From: Anabaena cylindrica PCC 7122
Lineage (GTDB): Bacteria > Cyanobacteriota > Cyanobacteriia > Cyanobacteriales > Nostocaceae
Assembly (NCBI RefSeq): GCF_000317695.1
Contig: NC_019771.1
Location: 2,670,001-2,734,000 of the forward strand
Length of the DNA stretch: 64,000 nt
Direction of reading: 5' to 3'
The translations under genes and the position numbers were made by a program. This document shows, piece by piece, positions 24,780 to 32,302 of this stretch. Each line of letters opens with the position of its first letter. Position 1 is the first letter of the stretch. The notes under the pieces are model-generated. The model was not told the origin of the DNA, did not search any database, and worked only from the letters and a program-made list of their open reading frames with translations.

Positions 24780-26285
24780 GTGATTAAACAAGTTCAATGG
24801 TCAGATAATCAAGTCATACCTCAGCAAGTACCAGCTTCAGGTCAAGAGGTAAGACCGCAACAATTTCAAAGAACTGAACCTCAGAGACCTGACCCAATAC
24901 CCGGCAGCACCGGGCAAGAAGTCAGAGCAAAACAGCCAGTTAATCCCCTTAACGTCGTCGATTCAGTGGGCGCTATCCCTCATGAACTCTATGATCGCTT
25001 AGGGTTGACAATGCCACGCTGGCTATTGTGGATACTAACTTTTGTTGTTGGCATCATCTTATCTGGATTACTAGTATCAACATTGGCACTGTGGACTCCT
25101 CTGTGGAGTAATTTAGATCAAGCCAAAGATGATGATTTTGGATCTACTACCAATAAAGATCAGGTAAAAGTACCTGGGGATTTATGGAGAAAACTTTCCC
25201 AGTACCAGCTATCAAAACCCATGAATATTTTAGTGATGGGAATTGAACCAGTTAAGGGTACTGTTGATGGTTCACCAGAAAGTTTTGCTGGTAGCAGCGA
25301 TACCATGTTGCTGATTCGACTCAATCCCAGCGATAAATCTATTCGTATACTTTCGATTCCGAGAGGGACGATGATCTCAATCCCCGAACAGGGATTAACT
25401 AAAGTATCTGAAGCTAATGCCAAAGGTGGGCCAGTACTAGCCGCAAGGGTGGTAAGTCGGACTTTAAGCAATGCCCCCATAGATCGCTATATTCGCATTT
25501 CTACCAGTGGCTTGCGGCAATTAGTTGAACAGCTGGGTGGGGTAGATGTATTTGTACCCCAAGCGATGAATTATCAAGATAAATCTGGTGGTCTATCAGT
25601 GAATTTAGCTAGTGGTTGGCAAAGTCTCAATGGTGAACAAGCAGAACAGTTTGCTCGTTTCCGTGACTCAAATGTCGGGGATATACCAAGAGTACAGCGG
25701 CAACAAGCACTGATCACAGCTTTGCTACAACGCCTCAATAGTCCCACAGTTTTACCCAGGTTGCCCCAACTAACTCGCATAATGCGAAAGTATTTCGACA
25801 CCAACTTAAAAATGGAAGAAATGATGGCATTGGCGAATTTTTCCGTGAATGTAGAACGGGATAATTTTCAAATGGCCATGTTGCCTGGTACGTTCAGCAA
25901 ATTCAGCAAAGACCCCAATAGTTATTGGTTGAATATGACTGGGCAACAAAGCTTAATGAATGATTATGTTGGGGTGAATGTACCTGGTCTAAAATCTGAT
26001 GATCGCCCAGTTTCTCGCCTCAAAATTGCTATTCAAAATGCTTCCAATCAACCTCAATTAACTGAAAAAGTTATTACCTATCTCAAATCAAAAGGTTTTA
26101 CAAATATTTACGCAGTTCCTGATTGGCCTGATACCCAACGCCAAACACAGATAATTGTCCAGAAAGGAAATCCACAACCAGGAGTTGACCTACAAGAAGT
26201 TTTAGGCTTGGGTCAAATCGAGGTTTCTGCAAATGGAGATTTAGAATCTGACCTCACCATTCGGATTGGGAAAGATTGGAAATAG
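24780..26285 (+). CDS. LytR-CpsA-Psr (LCP) family protein
   Basis: LCP enzymes transfer lipid-linked glycans to peptidoglycan or related acceptors at the outer face of the membrane. The protein has a Gln/Pro-rich cytoplasmic tail (about 1-75), one membrane helix (WLLWILTFVVGIILSGLLVS), the LCP domain (NILVMGIEP, SDTMLLIRLNP, ILSIPRGTMI, GGVDVFVPQ, QFARFRDSNVGDIPRVQRQQ) and a C-terminal LytR_C domain (about 410-480). The pyrophosphate-binding Arg/Asp residues of the family are present. The GTG at 24780 is chosen because GGGGAGAG lies at ideal spacing before it; a TTG at 24762 would add six residues. Its divergent neighbour manC suggests a link to mannose-containing glycans (inference). Confidence 0.88.
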   Translation: MIKQVQWSDNQVIPQQVPASGQEVRPQQFQRTEPQRPDPIPGSTGQEVRAKQPVNPLNVVDSVGAIPHELYDRLGLTMPRWLLWILTFVVGIILSGLLVSTLALWTPLWSNLDQAKDDDFGSTTNKDQVKVPGDLWRKLSQYQLSKPMNILVMGIEPVKGTVDGSPESFAGSSDTMLLIRLNPSDKSIRILSIPRGTMISIPEQGLTKVSEANAKGGPVLAARVVSRTLSNAPIDRYIRISTSGLRQLVEQLGGVDVFVPQAMNYQDKSGGLSVNLASGWQSLNGEQAEQFARFRDSNVGDIPRVQRQQALITALLQRLNSPTVLPRLPQLTRIMRKYFDTNLKMEEMMALANFSVNVERDNFQMAMLPGTFSKFSKDPNSYWLNMTGQQSLMNDYVGVNVPGLKSDDRPVSRLKIAIQNASNQPQLTEKVITYLKSKGFTNIYAVPDWPDTQRQTQIIVQKGNPQPGVDLQEVLGLGQIEVSANGDLESDLTIRIGKDWK

Positions 26286-26372
26286 TAATTAGTCATTGGT
26301 CATTGGTCATTAGTGAAAAAAACAACTGACTATTGACCATTGATTAATCAAGAGTGACAATCAATTAAGTAT

Positions 26373-26879
26373 ATGAAAAAGATTTTGTTGAGATTTTTAA
26401 CTTTACTATTGATTTTGATGTTGGCTTTCTTCTGGGTAATTATCAATCCTAAACCAGCTTTTGCTCAAGTCAACACAATTAACTATAACAATGCCTCTTT
26501 AGAAAATAGTGACTTTTCTCACACTGATTTAGTAGGTGGGACTTTTGTAGCAGCCGAAATGCGAGGGGCAAATTTTCAAGGGGCAAATTTAAGCAACGCA
26601 ATTTTAACTAAAGGTGTTTTGTTAAAAGCAAATTTGGAAGATGCAAATTTAACAGGTGCTTTGGTTGATAGAGTGACCTTAGATAGTGCTAATCTAAAAA
26701 ATGCCATTTTCACAGAAGCGACCTTAACCCGTAGTCGTTTTTATGATGCTGATATTACTGGTGCTGATTTTACAGATGCTTTGATTGACCGTTATCAAGT
26801 ATCCCTATTATGTGAACGGGCAAATGGTGTTAACTCTGTAACTGGTATTTCGACACGAGATAGTTTGGGGTGTCGGTAG
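26373..26879 (+). CDS. Exported pentapeptide-repeat protein (thylakoid lumen or periplasm)
   Basis: This 168-residue protein has a cleavable signal peptide (hydrophobic LLRFLTLLLILMLAFFWVII, cleavage after PAFA near residue 32). About twenty A(D/N)LXX-type pentapeptides follow (SLENSDFSHTDL, GANFQGANLSNA, ANLEDANLTGAL), which fold as a right-handed quadrilateral helix. The C-terminal segment with two cysteines (LLCERANG and SLGCR) resembles the disulphide cap of lumenal pentapeptide proteins from cyanobacteria and chloroplasts. The function of that group is unknown. The start has no strong Shine-Dalgarno. It lies 87 bp after the LCP gene, separated by TTGGTCA-type short repeats. Confidence 0.86.
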   Translation: MKKILLRFLTLLLILMLAFFWVIINPKPAFAQVNTINYNNASLENSDFSHTDLVGGTFVAAEMRGANFQGANLSNAILTKGVLLKANLEDANLTGALVDRVTLDSANLKNAIFTEATLTRSRFYDADITGADFTDALIDRYQVSLLCERANGVNSVTGISTRDSLGCR

Positions 26880-26967
26880 TGGATACTAACACTATAATTT
26901 ACTCAAAGTAGTGTTAAGCGTCAATTTGTGAATAAGTAGCTGGCGGTGCAACATTGAAAATATAATT

Positions 26968-27903
26968 ATGGATAGTAAAGATCCTCTCTTACAAGCTGTA
27001 TTATTGATTACCAATTTGTGGTTATTTTGGTATTTTATAAAGGGTAAGACGATAAAAGTTGATGAGCAAACACAAGCTAAATTGGACTTTACTATTCAAC
27101 CCAAGTTACTTCGGTTTATTGGTTTGTTTATTGGACAAATAGCAATAATTTGCTTATATTCTACCTTGATAGCTACACCTATCACACAGCTTAATTGTAA
27201 CCGTGTTCCACAAAATATAGATAGTTCAATTATTGCTAAAAGCACTGAGCAGAAGACATCACTAGTGATATGTAAATTGGTAGAATTAGATTGGTTTAGT
27301 CATGAAAAAAGCCAGAAACATATTTCTGAATTAATTGGAGCTAGTTTGGAAAAACAAAGTGAGACTGATAGCGATGGAAAAAAAATTTACTATAAATATC
27401 GAATTCAGTTAATCACCAATACAGAAAGTTTTCCTTTTAGACAAGCATACAGAGCTAGTAGATTTATTCATGAAGAGTTAGAGTCAATAATATCACAAAT
27501 TAATAATTTTTTGGCGCAGCCATTAGAAAAAAAATTACTAGTTCAGGAAGATGATAGATCAATTTTAGTTGCAATAACAATATTTTTTAGTTTATTGCCT
27601 CTAATAATAATAGGAGCAGGTTTATTTATTAGCTGCAATTTCAATAAAGAAGCAAATAGCCTAATTCTGAGCCGCTACCGATGGTTTGGAATATTTGGCA
27701 AGGGGTTTTCTCAGTACTCATTAAATGAAATTGTTAATATTAAAGTTGAAAGTCGTGATTCTGATGAAGGTGGATTTACTTATCGAGTGATTTTAATTTT
27801 AGAGTCAGGAGAAATTGTACCTTTAAGTCATGTCTATAGTTCTGGGTTTGAAGAGAAACAACAAATAGTTAATATTGTCAAAACTTTTCTAAGTCAAAAA
27901 TAG
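26968..27903 (+). CDS. Uncharacterised membrane protein with three predicted helices
   Basis: I do not recognise a family. The 311-residue protein has predicted membrane helices around 8-24, 49-70 and 199-222. The roughly 130-residue segment between helices two and three contains two cysteines (C77, C102) and reads as a soluble globular domain (YYKYRIQLITNTESFPFRQA). After the third helix a beta-rich domain of about 85 residues (SLILSRYRWFGIFGKGFSQY, then SLNEIVNIKVESR) resembles the bacterial PH-like fold seen in other membrane proteins of this layout (inference). Codon use and composition match neighbours. It is on the same strand as the pentapeptide protein and murJ but with gaps of 88 and 164 bp, so co-transcription is uncertain. 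Confidence 0.72.
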   Translation: MDSKDPLLQAVLLITNLWLFWYFIKGKTIKVDEQTQAKLDFTIQPKLLRFIGLFIGQIAIICLYSTLIATPITQLNCNRVPQNIDSSIIAKSTEQKTSLVICKLVELDWFSHEKSQKHISELIGASLEKQSETDSDGKKIYYKYRIQLITNTESFPFRQAYRASRFIHEELESIISQINNFLAQPLEKKLLVQEDDRSILVAITIFFSLLPLIIIGAGLFISCNFNKEANSLILSRYRWFGIFGKGFSQYSLNEIVNIKVESRDSDEGGFTYRVILILESGEIVPLSHVYSSGFEEKQQIVNIVKTFLSQK

Positions 27904-28067
27904 TAGCTGTTTTCCCTATAACCAAAATAGGACAGCCGCAGTAGTCAGCATTGCTCATCAGATGCTAAATTACTAACTTAACTTATCAAAATTTACCTGA
28001 CAGATGTTAGGATTTCAGGTTAAATATTCTTAGATATACACTCTGCAAGAGTTTTCGGGTATTATTA

Positions 28068-29672
28068 GTGACACAATCAGAACAAAAACCTGCTCGTTCT
28101 TTCGCTGGCATTGCTGGTATTGTTGCCGCAGCGACGTTAATTAGTAAAATCTTTGGTTTAGTAAGACAACAAGCCATAGCTGCTGCTTTTGGTGTTGGTG
28201 CTGCTGCTACTGCTTACAGTTATGCCTACATTATCCCCGGTTTTTTATTAATTTTACTAGGTGGTGTCAATGGTCCCCTGCATAGTGCCATTGTTAGCGT
28301 TTTAGCCAAGCGCAAACGAGAAGAAGCTGCACCTCTAGTAGAAACAGTCACAACCATAGTTGGTGGGTTGTTGTTGGTGGTGACAGTTGCTCAGATTTTC
28401 TTGGCAGAACCAATCATTGATATAGTTGGGTATGGGTTAGAGCCTACCACAAGAGCGATCGCAATTCGTCAACTGCAAATAATGGCTCCCATGGCCTTAT
28501 TTTCCGGTTTAATAGGGATTGGGTTTGGTACTCTCAACGCCGCAAATCAATATTGGTTACTTTCCATAAGTCCTTTATTATCGAGCATTACCGTAATTGC
28601 AGGCATTGGTATTTTAACTTTGCAATATGGCAAAGATATCATCAAGCCAGAATTCGCTTTAATCGGTGGTATGGTTCTAGCTTGGGGAACCTTAGCCGGA
28701 GCAATTCTCCAATGGATAGTACAATTAATTGTGCAGTGGCGGTTAGGTTTAGGAACATTAAAACTGAGATTTGATTTTAAATCTCCCGCAGTTCAAGAAG
28801 TAATTAAAATCATGACTCCGGCAACAATTTCTTCAGGAATGATGCCGATTAATGTCGCCACAGATTTATATTTTGCCAGTCCAATTAAAGGTGCAGCAGC
28901 AGGTTTTAACTATGCTAATTTATTAGTACAAACCCCCTTGGGGATTATTTCTAATATTATTTTACTGCCATTATTACCCATATTTGCAAAATTAGCAGAA
29001 CCAGAAAACTGGTCAGATTTAAAATTACGCATTCGTCAAGGACTTTTATTAACTGCTGTCACTATGCTACCTTTGGGTGCTTTAATGATAGCTTTATCCG
29101 AGCCAATTGTGCAGGTAATTTATCAACGAGGAGCATTTAAACAAGAAGCTACAGAGTTAGTTTCTTCTCTATTAGTTGCCTATGGTATTGGGATGTTTGT
29201 CTATTTAGCGCGTGATGTTTTAGTTAGAGTATTTTATGCTTTAGGTGATGGACAAACACCTTTTAAAATTAGCATTTTTAATATTTTACTCAATGCTGGT
29301 TTAGATTTTGTTTTGGTTAAACCTTTTGGTGCGCCTGGTTTGGTATTAGCTACAGTTAGTGTAAATTGCAGTTCAATATTAATGTTGTTGTGGTTGTTAA
29401 ATCGTAAATTAAACGGTTTACCTTTGCGGGAATGGAGTTTACCAATTCTGGGTTTAACAGCGGGTAGTATGGTTGCTGGAGTTGCAAGTTATGGAACTTT
29501 GGTTGCTTGTCAGCAGGTTTTGGGAAATAAGGGTTTAGTTATTTTGTTAGTTGAGTTGTCTATTTCTGGTTTGGTGGGAATTGGGGTATTTGCGGTTGTT
29601 GCTGCTTGGTTGAGAATACCGGAAGTGAATAGTTTTGTGGTGAAGATGCGGCAGAAATTTTTGAAGAGGTAG
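28068..29672 (+). CDS. murJ: Lipid II flippase MurJ
   Basis: This 534-residue MATE/MOP-superfamily protein flips the peptidoglycan precursor lipid II across the membrane. It has about 14 hydrophobic helices. Family features are the N-terminal ATLISKIFGLVRQQAIAAAF (conserved Arg in the cavity), GGVNGPLHSA, the YQRGAF motif after helix 8, LARDVLVRVFYALGD and the FKISIFNILLNAGLDFVLV region. Translation starts at a GTG (28068; MTQSEQKPARS). As in many cyanobacteria it stands apart from other murein genes. An RBS is only weakly visible (GCAAGAG). Confidence 0.94.
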   Translation: MTQSEQKPARSFAGIAGIVAAATLISKIFGLVRQQAIAAAFGVGAAATAYSYAYIIPGFLLILLGGVNGPLHSAIVSVLAKRKREEAAPLVETVTTIVGGLLLVVTVAQIFLAEPIIDIVGYGLEPTTRAIAIRQLQIMAPMALFSGLIGIGFGTLNAANQYWLLSISPLLSSITVIAGIGILTLQYGKDIIKPEFALIGGMVLAWGTLAGAILQWIVQLIVQWRLGLGTLKLRFDFKSPAVQEVIKIMTPATISSGMMPINVATDLYFASPIKGAAAGFNYANLLVQTPLGIISNIILLPLLPIFAKLAEPENWSDLKLRIRQGLLLTAVTMLPLGALMIALSEPIVQVIYQRGAFKQEATELVSSLLVAYGIGMFVYLARDVLVRVFYALGDGQTPFKISIFNILLNAGLDFVLVKPFGAPGLVLATVSVNCSSILMLLWLLNRKLNGLPLREWSLPILGLTAGSMVAGVASYGTLVACQQVLGNKGLVILLVELSISGLVGIGVFAVVAAWLRIPEVNSFVVKMRQKFLKR

Positions 29673-29723
29673 GTAGCGAGACAATACAACTTGTGAGCTA
29701 AAATAATATCTATAAACCTTTGA

Positions 29724-29837
29724 TGGGTTAAGGAAGCGCGAGAAGAAATTGCAGCATCAATTTCTATTTCTGAACATACACCACATATTCATGCAGAAAC
29801 ATTTGTTAGTCAAATTTTAGATCGTTTTCAGCAATAA
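29724..29837 (+). pseudogene. Possible 3' remnant of a lost gene
   Basis: This short open stretch without a start codon, just after a TGA, reads VKEAREEIAASISIS and ends VSQILDRFQQ at a TAA. It looks like the helical C-terminus of a protein and lies between murJ and the toxin-antitoxin pair. No family is recognised. It may be chance, as 37 codons is short. Confidence 0.22.
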
Positions 29838-29847
29838 GTTTCAAAAT

Positions 29848-30243
29848 CTAACTTGATTCAGATTTGATTTGTTCAGAAACTTTTTTTACAATCTCTTCAA
29901 TATCAACAGGTAAATAGGGAAAAACAGAGTCTTCAGAACCATCATGTATATGATGAGGATAGGTTGAAATTTCAGGATGATGGGGTGCGTTGTCCCAACG
30001 TTTTATTAGTTGTCCATTCTCAGTTTGCCAATGGAAACTATATTTAATTATTTCTATTTGTCCTGATGCTCTTTTAAAAAATTCAAACATTTCTAAAAAG
30101 CTACCATCTTTTAATGTCAGACGATAACGCCATAATCCTTTATCCAGTTGTGATTCTTCTCGAATAATCTTTAAAATCACTACTTCTGGACAAAGTGCAA
30201 TCACAGATTTTACCCATGCCAAATAGTCATCGGCATTTTTCAT
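29848..30243 (-). CDS. TumE-like toxin (DUF6516 family)
   Basis: This 131-residue protein of the DUF6516 / TumE toxin family shows the pattern LWRYRLTLKDGSFLEMFEFF, then IEIIKYSFHWQ and a His-rich stretch RWDNAPHHPEISTYPHHIHD followed by an acidic patch. The His cluster and the compact beta fold suggest an RNA-acting enzyme, by analogy to other toxins; this is not proven here. Its ATG overlaps the stop of the upstream gene by 4 bases (ATGA), so the two are translationally coupled. Order (antitoxin first) and size fit a toxin-antitoxin operon. Confidence 0.72.
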   Translation of the reverse strand: MKNADDYLAWVKSVIALCPEVVILKIIREESQLDKGLWRYRLTLKDGSFLEMFEFFKRASGQIEIIKYSFHWQTENGQLIKRWDNAPHHPEISTYPHHIHDGSEDSVFPYLPVDIEEIVKKVSEQIKSESS

Positions 30244-30539
30244 AAAGCTTGTTTTAATTTCTTGATTTTTTGTAAAATATCTTTGCGTAGTTCACACAAG
30301 CTAAACCACTCAAAAAAATCCATTTCATCTCCTAAATTTCCCGAATTAAATTGTTGCTCAAATTGTTCAGAAGTAAGATTATATTTTTTCTCAAATTTAT
30401 CTATATCCAAGTTATAGATAGCGAGTTTTTGACGATGACGAGTCAAAATCACATTTAGAAGTTGCCCAATAATTCGCTCTAATTCTGTGTTATCGGTACA
30501 GTTTTCACTCAGCAATTCTAATTTTTCTAACGTATTCAT
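30240..30539 (-). CDS. Probable antitoxin partner of TumE-like toxin
   Basis: This 99-residue, highly helical and charged protein (MNTLEKLELLSENC; IIGQLLNVILTRHRQKLAIY; KFEKKYNLTSEQFEQQF; LCELRKDILQKIKKLKQAL) overlaps the toxin-like gene by four bases. Its size, position and composition fit the TumA-type antitoxins usually found beside DUF6516 proteins. No DNA-binding motif is evident. The ATG at 30539 is preferred, with AAAGG upstream; a GTG at 30551 would add four residues. Confidence 0.65.
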   Translation of the reverse strand: MNTLEKLELLSENCTDNTELERIIGQLLNVILTRHRQKLAIYNLDIDKFEKKYNLTSEQFEQQFNSGNLGDEMDFFEWFSLCELRKDILQKIKKLKQAL

Positions 30540-30606
30540 AATTATATACACCTTTGGCGATGTTTATTTTTATTATAATTTATTCAAGGCGATAAATACC
30601 ACAATC

Positions 30607-30654
30607 TTGTCTGAATCAGGATACCCAGGATTAGAGGATGTACAGGATGTGATT
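30607..30654 (+). repeat. Dispersed repeat, copy 1 (TTGTCTGAATCAGGAT family)
   Basis: Begins TTGTCTGAATCAGGATACCC and continues with GGAT-ending units (CCAGGAT, AGAGGAT, ACAGGAT). It is in opposite orientation to the copies at 30759-30801 and 30840-30882, so together they could form a large cruciform. A fourth copy lies at 43149-43191. Confidence 0.7.
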
Positions 30655-30758
30655 TTTTATTGTTTAGGAAAAAGGGCGATTTTTGGATGATAGATAATAT
30701 ACTGTGATTGTAATTATCATTTTTATCTTTCAATATTCACAGAAAATTAATCAATCAT

Positions 30759-30801
30759 AATCCTGTAAATCCTCAAATCCTGGACATCCTGATTCAGACA
30801 A
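30759..30801 (-). repeat. Dispersed repeat, copy 2
   Basis: AATCCTGTAAATCCTCAAAT followed by CCTGGACATCCTGATTCAGA is the reverse-orientation version of the repeat at 30607-30654. Confidence 0.7.
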
Positions 30802-30839
30802 TTAAAATTTCCGCATCCCACCAACAACTTACAAATCAC

Positions 30840-30882
30840 AATCTTGTAAATCCTCAAATCCTGGACATTCAGATTCAGACAA
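30840..30882 (-). repeat. Dispersed repeat, copy 3
   Basis: AATCTTGTAAATCCTCAAAT followed by CCTGGACATTCAGATTCAGA is a near-identical direct copy of 30759-30801, 81 bp away. Confidence 0.7.
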
Positions 30883-30994
30883 AAAATATGAATCAGATAT
30901 TTTTATTATGTTGGGTTGCGTTCCTTAACCTAAGCTAGAAGATGAGCGATTCCTAAGCAGCGTCGCACTAAAACTGAGTTTTGGTGTACCTTGT

Positions 30995-31222
30995 TCATGA
31001 TTTTACAGTGTTATTATTTAACAAGCAGCTTATAACTTCTTGAAAGTCATCAGAGAAGTTATCTAAACTATCAATTAGAGATTGCCAGGGGTTATCTTTG
31101 GCAATGAGAACAATAGCATTACCAATCTTTTTGATATAAACTTCAGTACCTGTGAGTTGAAAGCCTTCTGGTAAAATTACGACTTAGTGAATGCCGTCAG
31201 TGCTGAGTTTGGCAGTGTTCAT
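30995..31222 (-). pseudogene. vapB-type antitoxin pseudogene (nonsense codon)
   Basis: The minus strand from 31222 reads MNTAKLSTDGIH, a TAA stop at 31184-31186, then VVILPEGFQLTGTEVYIKKI, GNAIVLIAKDNPWQSL and IDSLDNFSDDF. This is the AbrB/MazE-fold VapB antitoxin of cyanobacteria, where the family has a Gln at the stop (GxxQAV-LP-F), so one C-to-T change (CAA to TAA) explains it. The last residues before the TGA at 30995 also depart from the family, suggesting a second lesion. No VapC toxin gene follows, so the system is dead or reduced to an orphan. Confidence 0.78.
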
Positions 31223-31381
31223 AGTGTTGATATCCTTGCTTTTTAATTTCTAAATTACTTGCTTTGTAAATCACTTATTATTGTGCTGCAAATCGGAAAC
31301 TAAATTGACTTTACATAACCATAACATTTAAATATGATACAATATTACTAATATCACAATAATTAACTCCCTGTTGATATT

Positions 31382-31966
31382 ATGCAAACACAAACCCGGC
31401 ACTATACCCCAGAAGAATATCTAGAACTAGAAGAGAAAGCAGAATATAAAAGTGAATACCGCGACGGAGAAATTATACCCATGACTGGAGGAACAACAAA
31501 TCATAATAAAATTGCAGGTAATTTTTATGCTTATCTGAAATTTGCTTTAAAAAAGAAAAATTATGATGTTTATATTGGTGATGTGCGGTTGTGGATACCG
31601 CGTTATCGTCAGCATACTTACCCGGATGTGATGGTAATTCAAGGAGAACCTATTTACACGGGATCAAATACAACTACAGTGATGAATCCATTATTAATTG
31701 CTGAAGTTTCATCTAAATCAACTAGCAATTATGACCAAAGTGATAAGTTTCTTTATTATCGCTCAATACCAGAATTTAAAGAATATATCTTAATTAATCA
31801 ATATCAACATCATGTTATGCAGTATGTAAAAACAGATGATGGTAAATGGATATTCACAGAATATGAATCTGAATCAGATATTTTAAAACTGCAAACAGTT
31901 GATTTTCAGATTGCTTTTACTGACTTATATGAACAAGTTAATTTTACCCAAAGCATTGAGGAATGA
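31382..31966 (+). CDS. Uma2-family (DUF820) endonuclease-like protein
   Basis: This 194-residue short-form Uma2 protein carries the PD-(D/E)XK pattern YTPEEYLELEEKAEYKSEY, RDGEIIPMTGGT, TYPDVMVIQGEP, LLIAEVSSKST and EYILINQYQHHVMQYVK. The catalytic Asp (PDVMV) and the E-x-S/K segment (AEVSSKS) are present. This is a heavily expanded cyanobacterial family of unknown role. It lies among repeats and toxin-antitoxin remnants, in an accessory patch. No clear RBS is seen. Confidence 0.88.
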   Translation: MQTQTRHYTPEEYLELEEKAEYKSEYRDGEIIPMTGGTTNHNKIAGNFYAYLKFALKKKNYDVYIGDVRLWIPRYRQHTYPDVMVIQGEPIYTGSNTTTVMNPLLIAEVSSKSTSNYDQSDKFLYYRSIPEFKEYILINQYQHHVMQYVKTDDGKWIFTEYESESDILKLQTVDFQIAFTDLYEQVNFTQSIEE

Positions 31967-32302
31967 TGATTCCACGTTGTTAGTTATGTAGTTTAGACTA
32001 GTAATAGGTGATAAAATCCTAATCTTAATCCTGGAAAATATGGTTCAAATAATTTCTCTAAAAGTAAGCCACAAAATACATTATCCTGTTTTGTCATGCT
32101 GTTTGCAGAGCGTTAGCGCACCGGAGGATCTAGGATCTCATAACTTGAAAAAAAATTGAGCTTCTTCCCTCCACTGCGTTCCGGTCAGCATGACAAATTA
32201 TATTCATCTTCTAGTTTTCAAACATCTTCTAACTAACAACTTAGCATAAGTAATAAAATCAGGTTAGAATAACTAAAAATTAATGGGAGATAGTAGTTTT
32301 TA
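31967..32302. other. Intergenic region with MITE-like element
   Basis: It contains the 108-bp element at 32090-32197 (described separately). The rest is AT-rich with no open frame of note; the promoter of the ARMT1-like gene must lie after the element. Confidence 0.5.
32090..32197. repeat. MITE-like element with 12-bp terminal inverted repeats
   Basis: TTTGTCATGCTG at 32090-32101 is matched perfectly and inversely by CAGCATGACAAA at 32186-32197. The 108-bp element holds GC-richer sequence (AGCGTTAGCGCACCGGAGGA; CTCCACTGCGTTCCGG) than its AT-rich surroundings and encodes nothing. It is like the small palindromic elements with GTCAT ends that are scattered in Nostoc-type genomes. Confidence 0.65.

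Larger units (their letters stand above)
30552..31381. other. Gene-poor accessory region rich in repeats
   Basis: This 830-bp stretch between the toxin-antitoxin operon and a Uma2 gene holds three copies of a dispersed repeat (30607-30654, 30759-30801, 30840-30882) and a vapB-type pseudogene (30995-31222, minus). The DNA after the pseudogene on the minus strand contains no recognisable VapC reading frame. Otherwise it is AT-rich with nothing identified. Confidence 0.6.

Noticed and set aside
30600..30994. VapC toxin downstream of the vapB pseudogene
   Set aside because: No PIN-domain pattern is found in any minus-strand frame; the region is repeat DNA.
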